Positions 37,536-47,420 of a stretch of DNA of 64,000 nucleotides are shown in pieces. The position numbers were made by a program, and so were the translations under genes. Below the pieces are notes generated by a model that was not told the origin of the DNA, did not search any database, and saw only the letters and a program-made list of their open reading frames with translations. This stretch comes from Polytrichum commune (taxonomy: Eukaryota > Streptophyta > Polytrichopsida > Polytrichales > Polytrichaceae): assembly GCA_950295325.1 (NCBI GenBank), contig OX485809.1, positions 6,510,001 to 6,574,000 of the forward strand. Direction: 5' to 3'. How positions within the stretch are numbered: position 1 is the stretch's first letter; each line of letters opens with the position of its first letter.

Positions 37536-38258
37536 CAAGGTTGACACTCCCCAAAAATCAGAAACTACATGTGGCCAAAGATAGGATTTTTTTTTTATTG
37601 ATGGTAATAAATTCTTTTGAAAAGGATTCAAAGTAAAATAGGCCTAACACAATATGTGATTTTCTATTCAATATAATGTAGGTTGTTATAAATTCCATGA
37701 AATCAAGTTTATATTATTTCTAGCAATCCATGTTATAAAATTATGCAAAAGGGTCATATATGCAGTTGGATTTCCATCATTATGCTTGGAGATGTCATTG
37801 GCTTATGGCTCCAAAATAAGCGCAATTCTTGTTGTTCTTGAGTGCATGTCTATCTTGTGTATGTTTGTTTTGTGGTCGCTTTATGAAATTACTTTGAAGC
37901 TAAACCACATTGCAGAGAATTATTGGCTTTGCTTTTTAGATGGTTTGGAAATGAGCCAAAGTTTGGCCTTGGTCAGACAAGTAACTAGAATTGGCCACAT
38001 GTGGAGGCTATCATAGGTTATAACACCTTTGCAACAAGCTGATTGTTGATTTATAATAAACATATGGTATACGAAAATGACTAACCCCAACCTTTCAAAG
38101 TGATTGAAAGGTACTACAAAACATGGATAATTAGAAAATTACCTAATTAAATGGGTCATTTAATTTCTCATTAGCAAGATAATAGCCCCAAAAACAACTA
38201 TACCCTTGCTGCATGTGATTCATGCAAGTTTACACTAAGTGTCAACCCTAGGGATTGA
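37536..38258. repeat. Long dispersed repeat, copy B
   Basis: Collinear with 16148-16885 over about 730 bp, diverged by many substitutions and small indels. Same orientation. No conserved open frame. Confidence 0.7.
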
Positions 38259-38673
38259 CCTCTCTTATCCAACCTTGGACCATGTCTGTAGTGGTTGCTT
38301 GTACATCATCATTCATGTGACCTAATAATCTCAAATTAGTAATTTGACACTCTCAAATCCATGGGATTGAGCACTCCAACTACATCGGGCTTGTGTTGCT
38401 TGCTTCAATGTACAATAATCAAAGACCACATAAGAACTGGCACCGGCACAACTTGCTTTCAACTTTGAGATACTATAATGAAAGACCAAAAATACATTGG
38501 GTTAATTTATGAAATTGGTTTGGAAGATTCATGAAGTTGCTAGAGATAAAGGTCCACTATCATGAAATTGAGGTGTGCCACATGTCAAGTCGGTTTAGAA
38601 GAATCATGAACTAATTTAGAAGGTTCATGAAATTGGTAGAACACTCTGGTAACATTGGTTGGAAGGTTCATGA

Positions 38674-39042
38674 ACTTCACTAAATATGATATTTACTGTC
38701 ACATGGTATTTATGTCACTATAGTAAGTTTTTGGATGACATAAATATTGTCATGGATGATGGATGAGTTCATCCATTGGCCAAAACCCTACCTTCGCTCG
38801 TCAACAACTTGTGATGAAATATTGTCACGGATGATTGAAATTTGGAAGAAAAACCACTTGGTAGGTGACAATAATTACAACACTATAAATCTATAATCCC
38901 CCCCCCAAAAAAAAAATTACAAGGAATGACAAATAATGTTGGGTGAACATTTAGTGTTGGTGACACACTATACACTGGTTTACAATTAGTATTGAGCAAG
39001 ACAATTAGAATTGCTAGCACTGCATATCATATTTAGTGTAGT
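38674..39042. mobile_element. Palindromic-end MITE (family P), complete copy (369 bp)
   Basis: The left end ACTTCACTAAATATGATATT and the right end, complement of AACTACACTAAATATGATAT, are inverted repeats. The interior matches 18776-19074. A C9 run (38898-38906) is followed by an A10 run. The flanks AGGTTCATGA and AACCTTCATGA echo each other in part but do not give a clean duplication. Confidence 0.75.
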
Positions 39043-39890
39043 TTGGAACCTTCATGAAATTGAGTTTGCACTTCTGTGAAGTCATCTTACCAAAGGCGCA
39101 ATTCTCTAGGTTAGGGTTAAGCTTACTAGCCTTGAATACAAGCCATGGTTGTTCATGGCCGCCCTCAATGCCCACATCATTCTTTAGGAAAGCTTGGGGT
39201 GCTCGAAAGTTGACAAATTCTCATCAAGTAGTTGAATAGGCCTAAAAGTTCATCATCACTAACATTCTATGCAGTATAGGTTGTGGTCCCCTAACACACT
39301 AGAGTTCAAATTCGCAACTTTCTTGGGACTTTGATACTTGAATTCGACAAGCTTCCATTCGAAGTTCAAATTGTTGAGATTTTTACCAACCTTTTAAGCT
39401 CTGAATAAATTGAGCAAGTGCATAGCAACCATGCTCAAAGTGGGGTGTTACAAGGAGGAATAGCGTTAAACAAAGTGAAGCTCATGACAAGCTTGCCAAA
39501 GAGTGCTTGGGACCCACAAAAAAATGAGCACTCCGACTTTGGGCATTTCTAAGTGACCTCTATGAGATAGCTCAAGAATTTGGGCGAGAAATTACGGAGA
39601 GCTCGTCGTAGGCACTTCATATGGTCATACCATCAATGCACCATCAAGGCATATTCCATTAAAGAGATATAAGCCCATGGAAAAGTTCAAGCTCTCACGT
39701 TCAAAGCTCAAGCGTAAAGGGGAATTTGTGTGAACGAGCTTGAGGAACAGCCTCTTCACCAATGAGAAGGCTGCTATCTTCAACCTCTCTAGTGTAAAAG
39801 GGGCCTCGCCTTTATAGATGCATATATAGAACCATGGTGACTTATTATCCCTAATCAAGTGGCTTGTGCCAGCCTTCACCACAGCAAAGT
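39043..39890. other. Intergenic, nothing recognised
   Basis: No supportable gene. The repeated word GGTTCATGAA occurs several times between 38500 and 38680 and marks low-complexity drift rather than a gene. Confidence 0.45.
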
Positions 39891-40430
39891 TGAAATACTG
39901 CCAATCTGCAAAGAAGGAATTTAACCAGAAGTCTGTGTAAATCTGATGCCGGTGACTACTGCACAGAAAACTCTTCCGCTTGAAAAATGCAACTAAAGAT
40001 AGTGTAGAGCCTCTGTTCAAATTTTCATAAGGAATTCAATCACATGTCTGTAAATCTGATTGCTATTTCTGAAGAAAGCATCGAGAGCCAGAGACTGCAG
40101 AGCGAATCCTCCGCTTGAGAATTACAACAAAAATAGCAATAATGCCATAATTTTCTACAGAAGCAATTCAACTAGATGTCTCAGAAATTGAATCTCATAG
40201 TCATTTTCTAATTTCACCAGATGCGTCAGATGTTTTAGAGCCTGGCGCCGCAGAGAGATTCCTTCGCTTGAAACTTCCAACTAAGATAGAGTTACTGCCA
40301 GTTTTCACAAAAGTATTCTAATCAGAAGACTACAGTAAGTAATTTTGTTACCCATTTCTTAAATTGAGCCAGTCACTGCGGAGAAATTCATTTTCTTGAA
40401 AACTGCAACGCACCTGTCAATAAAAACCAA
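39890..40430. repeat. Irregular tandem repeat, four units of about 130-150 bp
   Basis: A motif of the form CTGC-NGAGA-ANTC-TTCGCTTGAAA-NTNCAACTAA recurs near 39960, 40095, 40247 and 40375. Between these, words such as TTTCACAAAAG, AATTCAA and AGATGTCT also recur. A minus-strand frame of 131 codons (39625-40020) covers the first unit but has no known motif. Confidence 0.6.
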
Positions 40431-41503
40431 GAATCGCGTGTGTTCGCAACATACTCTTTGAAGCCTCTATGTACAAGTCGTCTGTTTTGGTAAAATCTAG
40501 CAATACACATACAATTTCAATGATAAAATTACAAGTGACAATATGTTTACATAAAAAACTTACATTTATACACAGTCATTAACATAATTATACGATTACA
40601 TTTTTGAATAATAATCAACCCTATCATATGTATAATGCAAGATCTTAGCAGTCATCAATAAAGTTATTGAAGACTTTTTCATCCCCCGATGACACTCATA
40701 AGCATCTAAGTCTGCAATATATGTCATAGAAGCTAATGCGATTAATATTGTTTTTAAGTCTAACATCAAATGATCAGTATGATTCTATGTTTGCTTGTTG
40801 TTAGTTCCATTTTGTTACCCACATAAGTTAATCTACGCGTTTGATGGGTGGTCCATCAAGTCAATTGGATCCCTACACTCCACCCAACGATTACCAAACT
40901 TTCTACACATCCTAGTATAAACCCTCTCAACAAACCAAACGTTCATTGGAGCCGATTTTCTTGCTCCCCCTCGTTTTTGATTCATAAAATATGACTTCAC
41001 ACATGTTCCAAAAACACACACCATAATCACAACCGAGATTTAGTACACTATCATGGTTTGCGGCAGTGAGGAGTCTAGGTTTCATATATAAACTGCCAAC
41101 CTTAATCCGAGTCAATTGATCTTTAAATAAAGTTGAATTGCCATTCAATCGATTCTCAAACATACTTTTGAAAATTCTAGAATCCCCTACTTCTCTATGT
41201 GTCATAATGAACTTTATGTTAAAAAAATATTATGCCTGAAAGTCTAGTGACACTACCATACAAGTAACAATGTTGTATATTTCAAAGGTCCTCCAAACAT
41301 GTACAAAACTATGAATTTTAACTCGTGTAGCATATGTATATGTGGTACAAAGTTCAATTTAATACCCCTTTCGTGCACTCACGTATAGTTGTACATGTTT
41401 TGCATAGCGCCCCCCCCCTTTCCCCCCTCTGGGACAATGCAAATGAATGAAGCTTAAACATCTCTACCAATGGCTCTTGAGTAGTAAGCCTAGTGGGTGT
41501 AAG
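40431..41503. other. Intergenic, nothing recognised
   Basis: Overlapping minus-strand frames at 40833-41205 have a protein-like stretch (RKFGNRWVECRDPIDLMDHP) but no family I know and no splice context. A C9 run lies at 41410-41418. Confidence 0.4.
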
Positions 41504-42105
41504 TACACTAAAAATGATATTTAGTGTCACCAATTCCAATTGTCTTGTTGAATGCTAACTGTAAACCGCCGTGTAGTGTCACCAACACTAAATGTTAACC
41601 CAACATTAATTGTCATTCCTTGTAAATTTTTGGGAGGATTATAAATTTGCAATTACTGTCACATACCAAGTGATTTTTCATCCAAATTTCAATCATCCAT
41701 GACAATATTTCATCACCAATTGCTGACAAGAGAAGGTCGGGTTTTGACCAATGGATGAGCTCATCCATCATCCGTGACAATATTTGTTCACTTAATCACA
41801 ACAAGTGTCATCCGAAACACAACATAAATTACCATATGACCAGTGATCGGGGAGATTGTTTGGGCATAATTGGTTGAGATCCTAGCTAGTGTTTGCAAGT
41901 CCAACCGGTTACATGTTGACATCCTCCAGTTTTCCTTTATTACATTGGGGTATATTCTTCTATAAATTCCTCTGAAATGATGGGTAATTTTCCTGTAGTC
42001 TTGAATTTCAACCGGTGATTTCTCAAACTCAACCGGTTCATTTGTAACTAACTGCCGGTTCTCCTCGATCGTTGATATGCCACTAAATACCGCATTTAGT
42101 GTAGT
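41504..42105 (-). mobile_element. Palindromic-end MITE (family P) split by a foldback-family insertion
   Basis: The left end TACACTAAAAATGATATTTA and the right end CCGCATTTAGTGTAGT belong to one family P element read in reverse. Its interior is collinear with the reverse complement of 38674-39042. A foldback-family fragment (41850-42075) sits just inside the right end. The right edge lies only about 400 bp upstream of the activase copy 1 start codon. Confidence 0.75.
41850..42075 (+). repeat. AACCGGTT foldback-family copy nested in a MITE
   Basis: CAAGTCCAACCGGTTACATG, then TATATTCTTCTATAAATTCC, then TTTCAACCGGTGATTTCTCA and CTCAACCGGTTCATTTGTAA, in the same order as in the arms of the element at 58.7 kb. 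Confidence 0.7.
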
Positions 42106-42506
42106 TTTCTTCCCCGGAGGTTTTGCAACGTTCAGGGAAAAGGATAAATGCTACGTGGGAGAGATTGACTGTGTGGGTCTTTACAGTAACCCTATCCGTT
42201 TGCGAACTTGCGTGCGCTCGCATGCAGCAAAAGTTGACTGTCTCGATCCACCCACCACAAGCTCCCCAAGCCTCAAAGCCCCAATCCCAACTCCCAATCC
42301 CCTCCACACAACGACAAACGAAGTGGGACTCGCTTTCGCACCGATTGCTCCTTATTAGATGCCAGCTCGGGGGGAGTGGAGAATCATTGCACAGTTGCAC
42401 ACTCGCAGTCTCCACAGCCTGTAGCGATAAACAGATCTAGTCGTCGACTGAGTGGCCATCGGCTCGTGAGAGGCCCAACTCTGGTTTTGCAGATACAGCC
42501 GGGGAG
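42106..42506 (+). promoter_or_regulatory. Promoter and 5' leader of activase copy 1
   Basis: GC content rises sharply after the MITE edge. Possible light-response words include GGATAA (I-box/GATA type) near 42141 and GATAA near 42428, and an ACGT core (CTACGTGGG) near 42150. An acceptor-like TTTTGCAG lies at 42485-42492, so a leader intron is possible. No convincing TATA box is seen. The sequence shares no similarity with the copy 2 upstream region. Confidence 0.4.
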
Positions 42507-45500
42507 ATGGCCACCAGCGTTGCAGCCATGCAGTCGGTCTCTGCTGTCCAGGTATGCAGCTCAATTTCTTCCTCCTGAATCTCGTTTGCTGCGGATTTTG
42601 ACATCTTTCCACACGTCAATCTGGTAGTTTGATGTTGTCGAGTTCCATGCTTCTGACTCCAGCCGCATGGAGCTTGTTCTGCAGTGGTGTTGGTAGGGTA
42701 GGGCTGCATACAAAATTTTTGCAGCACGATCTGGAAGTTGGATGTTTGTTGAATTTCGTCGTTCTGATACCTCAGGAATGGAGTTTGGTTTCCTGCAATG
42801 TTGGGAGAGTAGGCTGCATTTTGACAATTTCGCTCACAATCTGGTAGTTTTGGTGGTCCTTGTTGAATTGCCTCCTTCTGAATCCATGCGTTTTCACGGA
42901 GAATTTTGGTGGTTTAGATGTTGGAGGGTGTTTAAGGTTGTTGATGGGGTTATGGTGGGCTGGAATTGGCCGCAGGTGAAGAGCACCTTGGGTTCACAGG
43001 CTGTGAGCAAGAGCAGTGTCCCAAGCTCTGCATTTTTGGGGTGCAAGAGCAAGGTGTCCGCCAATGTGACCATGGGAGTGGCCAAGGGCAAGAGCCGAGT
43101 GGTGGCGGAGGCGGAGCCGAAGAAGTCGGACAGGTGGTCAGGCCTCGGAACGGATATCTCCGATGACCAGCAAGACATCCAGCGCGGAAAGGGAATGGTG
43201 GATGCTCTGTTCCAGGGAGCCGTAGGCATGGGCACCCAGAACGCCATCATGAGCTCATATGACTATATCAGCACTGCCCAGAGGACGTACGTTCATTTCC
43301 CCTGAAATCATTCCTTGTGATTCAGATGGTGGTCGTGTCCTCCCTCCCCATACCAATTCCACTTGGTCGTAGCCATGCTAACCTCGATTGAGGTTCCTCC
43401 TCAACTTTGGATGAGTTGTGTTTTAGTGGATGTTCGTCAAGTTGTTGACAACCTGCGGCGAGCTTGTCATGAGACGCACCTACGCAGGATTTTTTGCTTC
43501 TGAATTCCGTGCTCTTTCATGGTTCAATTGAGTGCTCTCGAAAGAATTGAGTCGAATGCAGCATTTTACACTTGTCTAAATCAGCGAGATGATGCTGTCT
43601 TGTTGGAAGTTCAAATTGTGTCGTGGTTAACGCGGATTCGGACAAATCGACTTGAATTATGGAAGCTCTGTAATTCCGATAGCAGGTCGATGTGAAGTAG
43701 TTGTGTAATTTGAGCTTTTTTATTCGAAGATCTGTGGTGAAACGTTTATGGGTCTCTGTCACGTTTTTGCCTTAATAATAGTACAATAAATTTGTGTTGT
43801 GGGACACTGAGGGACCCAGCTGTGTTGCCGACGCAGATTCAACTTGGACAACATGATGGATGGTCTATACATTGCACCCGCTTTCATGGACAAGTTGGTG
43901 ATTCACATCGCCAAGAACTTCATGCAATTGCCCAACATCAAGGTGCCCCTCATCCTGGGAATCTGGGGAGGCAAGGGTCAAGGAAAGTCATTCCAGTGCG
44001 AGCTCGTCATGGCAAAGCTCGGAATCAAGTGAGTGCACCTCTAGTTCCAATCCTTCCAGAGGCGAATGTCTGTTGTAAGAGTTGGCTGAGGGTTAGTGGC
44101 AGGCTGTAGTTTAGTTTTGAACGATTGGTCTTTCTCTTGTGAATGTGTGATGCAAGTGCTTTTGTGGCAGATCAATTGTACTTTGAAGATATTTGATGGA
44201 TGAGATGTATGTGTGTGTGTGTGCGCGCGTGTGCGAGTGCAGCCCCATCATGATGAGTGCCGGAGAGTTGGAATCTGGGAACGCAGGAGAGCCCGCCAAG
44301 CTCATCAGGCAGCGGTACAGGGAAGCCGCCGACATCATCAAGAAGGGAAAGATGTGCGCTCTCTTCATCAACGATCTGGACGCAGGTGCGGGACGAATGG
44401 GAGGCACCACCCAGTACACGGTGAACAACCAGATGGTGAACGCCACCCTCATGAACATCGCCGATAACCCCACCAACGTGCAGTTGCCCGGAATCTACAA
44501 CAAGGAGACCATTCCCCGCGTGCCCATCATCGTGACCGGAAACGACTTCTCCACGTTGTACGCTCCCCTCATCCGTGATGGGCGTATGGAGAAGTTCTAC
44601 TGGGCACCAACCCGCGAGGACCGAATCGGAGTGTGCCAGGGAATCTTCAGAGCCGACAACGTCCACTCCGACGACATCATCAAGCTGGTGGACCAGTTCC
44701 CCGGCCAATCCATCGGTAGGTGCAGAGCTGTAAATGTACAAATGACAGAGTTATAATGGTTGGCAGTAGTATTTTAATTGTGAGTGCACTTTTCGAACTA
44801 TCTGCGGAGAGTTTGATGGTCGTTCTTTTGCTTCCTCTGATCACATACACATTGGGATTGCAGACTTTTTCGGTGCCTTGAGGGCTCGTGTGTACGACGA
44901 CGAAGTGAGGAAATGGGTGGGGGGCATTGGAGTGGGGAACATGGGAAAGAAGCTTGTGAACTCGAAGGACGGTCCCGTGACATTCGAGAAGCCGGCCATG
45001 ACCATCGAGAAGCTGATGAGCTATGGATTCATGCTTGTGCAAGAGCAGGAGAATGTGAAGCGTGTGCAACTCGCCGAGTCTTACCTGTCCTCTGCAGCTT
45101 TGGGCGATGCCAATGACGATGCCATCAAGCAGGGAACTTTCTATGGTAAGCCATTTGTCGAGCAAGCAGGACACACAGCTTTTGTGTTTACCGAGGATTT
45201 CACTGTCGGTCTGAATGTGATGTGTAACAGAATTGATCAGCTTGTGTTTTTTGAAGTGCATGTTGAGATTTGCACACCTTGCAATCAATTTTCCTAGTCC
45301 TCATGAATGAGTCAGGGGGATGTCACCTTTACATCTGTCATGGGAAAGATGTAAAGGAAATCAACACTGCGCGAATGATTTTGTGTTGGATGCTTTTTCT
45401 CAGCTCAGTAAAAGTTCGAGAGCCAAAGGATTCGGTGGTTGTAGAGGCATAGAATCAAGAGGACTGATGTGGGCCTATATGCGCACCTGTCTCAGGAGGG

Positions 45501-45623
45501 AATGCTGCTCAACAAGTGGACTTCAAGGTGCCAGAAGGATGTACAGATCAAAATGCCCAGAACTTTGATCCTACCGCTCGAAGTGACGACGGCACTTGCG
45601 TCTACGACTTCAAGAATCTTTAA
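42507..45623 (+). CDS. RCA: Rubisco activase, alpha-type, copy 1 (six exons, 475 aa)
   Basis: Chloroplast AAA+ ATPase that frees Rubisco active sites of inhibitory sugar phosphates. Exons: 42507-42551, 42976-43286, 43837-44028, 44243-44715, 44864-45145 and 45499-45623, all GT-AG, summing to 1428 nt. Residues 1 to about 59 are a Ser/Ala/Val-rich transit peptide. The mature N terminus keeps the conserved Trp (DRWSGL). Walker A GGKGQGKS is at 163-170 and Walker B LFINDLD at 223-229. The last exon encodes the alpha extension with two Cys, C-x18-C (GCTD...GTC), matching the spacing of the thioredoxin-f-regulated pair in Arabidopsis alpha activase; length also matches (474 aa there). A tandem CAGGAG acceptor at exon 6 allows one extra Gly (476 aa). 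Reading through intron 5 would instead give a different tail of about 50 residues without the Cys pair. Confidence 0.96.
44207..44242 (+). repeat. (GT)n tract at the intron 3 acceptor of activase copy 1
   Basis: A GT/GC dinucleotide run precedes the exon 4 acceptor. The matching run in copy 2 (61861-61899) has a different length, so it is a variable microsatellite within an otherwise conserved intron end. Confidence 0.8.
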
Positions 45624-46430
45624 GTGGAGAATGGAGGTTCATCCTAGTCTATAATTAGCTTAATGTAATTTTTGAGAGACATTTTATTTGATCTCTTGCG
45701 TAATTGTGTGTTGGTAGGAAAGAATCGACTGGTTTTCAGGAGGTCATGTAGCATAGTTTTCTACAACAGGTGCTCAACCGAAGCCTATTTCACTGGATGA
45801 TGGTTGCATGCCTTGTTTCAACCTTGATAGGTGTAGTTCAGCTACTTACAAGCAATACATAGTCTTGGTGGTGTATAACTATACTGGCAGAGTTCAGCTG
45901 TGGGCGTCACTGGATTTCATGAATGCATTGGTTTTGTCCTTTCGAGAAGCGGTGATGGTTTTTCTTGCCTTCCACTTTCAAATGAGATGCTGTTCTCCCC
46001 CTTTCATATGACATGTTTGGTTGTGCAAGAAAGTTTCATATTGTTTAAATGTCATATTCTGCATAAAATGATATTTTGGCCTCAAATGTCGTATGATCAG
46101 GTTTTCCAAGAAAAAGACCTGTTTCAATGTAGAATATCATTCAGTATACACAATGATGATACATAAGTATGAAAAAAATATTATTAGTAGAGAGATATGC
46201 TCACAATGTCACACAATATGGAGTTTAAAAGAGACAGTTTTAGGATGATGCCTTCACCATATCACACACTACACCAATAAGCATATGTTGTTTTTTGGTG
46301 ATCTTTGTTAAATACTGTAAATTAACGTCTTGCTCAATTTATCCATAAAAGATTGCATGTTCATCACCTACAAGTAAAAATTATAAAGGATGCTCCATTG
46401 CAAAAATTGATAAGCATTGTGCATACTCAT
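45624..46430. other. 3' flank of activase copy 1
   Basis: Likely includes the 3' untranslated region. No other gene is seen. It is clearly more diverged from the copy 2 flank than the coding block is. Confidence 0.5.
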
Positions 46431-46434
46431 TGGC

Positions 46435-47420
46435 TTGTTGAACCTAGGCTATTGCTGTTGGTTGGTCATCCACATCATTCCCCTCTGCTGGGTCTTTAGT
46501 CAAATCTGAACCCAAATGAATTTTTTTGCTCCAAGCCAAATCTACCAACTCAACCATGTTGTACTCTGTATCAACAAATTTTTTCTTGCCAATTGCACAT
46601 TCTCCAATAGGAATTTTTTCACTTCCAAGATTCAAAGAGGAAATGAGGCTTGCTAATTAATTTTCTCCTTCTTTCATTCGTGCTTTCTCACATTCACCAT
46701 CCATAGCAAAATCAACCCTCCAATTATTAGATAAAATCTTGGACATCCTCCAATTCTTTCATGTAATTTGGGGATTCATCTCTCTCCATACTAGCATCAC
46801 ATACTAGCTTGCCTTGCATTAGACATTATTTTCCCCAAGTCATGGTGAATAATAGAAGAATCAAACTATGAAAGCCATTCCAAAGCTTCTTACATCAAAC
46901 TTTGATGTAGCAATTAATCTCTAATCCAAGGGTTGTACCACACTTGTAACATTAGGTGGTAAGAAAGCAATAGTAATATTGCTTAATTGCAAGGTTGAAA
47001 AATCAAATGATTCACCCCGACCAACATGCTTAAGGGAACGAGTAGCACGATTATCCATAATTAAAAGTACCTTTTACTTTTGGGATTTGAAATGTACGTT
47101 GAGGTTCATCATTCAACTGTCAAAGACATCCATACTCATTGGTTTGCGAACCACCACACATAATTTGTTGGCAACCGCCTTCCAAAGCATCTTGGGCATG
47201 GAGATTTCTAAATAATCATAGGTTTCAACTTGTCACTGCCTGTCGTGTTTACAACAAGAGCAAGAGTGAGACGGTCCTTCTGAATTTTGCACCACGAACT
47301 TTTCCTTCCACTCAGTGCCTTCTTTTGTTAGGCATAATAAAAGAAATCAGTCCTATCCATATTGTAACCATCTTATGGTGTCATATTGTTTAGGGATTGT
47401 CTAGGTCGTCATTTTGCTGA
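46435..47420 (-). pseudogene. Decayed pogo/Tigger-type transposase (Tc1/mariner superfamily)
   Basis: Minus-strand translation in interrupted frames shows the DDE_1/CENP-B-like transposase in order. YNMDRTDFF near 47370-47345 corresponds to the first catalytic Asp (canonical NMDETGLF, with E changed to R). KDRLTLALVVNTTGSDKLKP and PRCFGRRLPTNY follow (47280-47160). LLIMDNRATRS near 47066-47040 corresponds to the second Asp (canonical LLLDNAPSH, with the downstream His lost). ITIAFLPPNVTSVVQPLD follows near 46990-46930. Several stops and at least one frame change make it non-functional. The N-terminal DNA-binding part is not recognisable, and no terminal repeats were found. Confidence 0.85.

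Noticed and set aside
40833-41205. Overlapping minus-strand frames with protein-like segments
   Set aside because: Two competing frames, no family match and no neighbouring exons.
42742-43305. 187-codon frame reading through intron 1 into activase exon 2
   Set aside because: The first part is intron sequence; homology to activase begins only at the VKSTLG segment after a clear acceptor.
44172-44741. Long minus-strand open frame opposite activase exon 4 (and its twin at 61766-62398)
   Set aside because: It is the antisense shadow of a highly conserved, GC-rich coding exon and has no independent motif.
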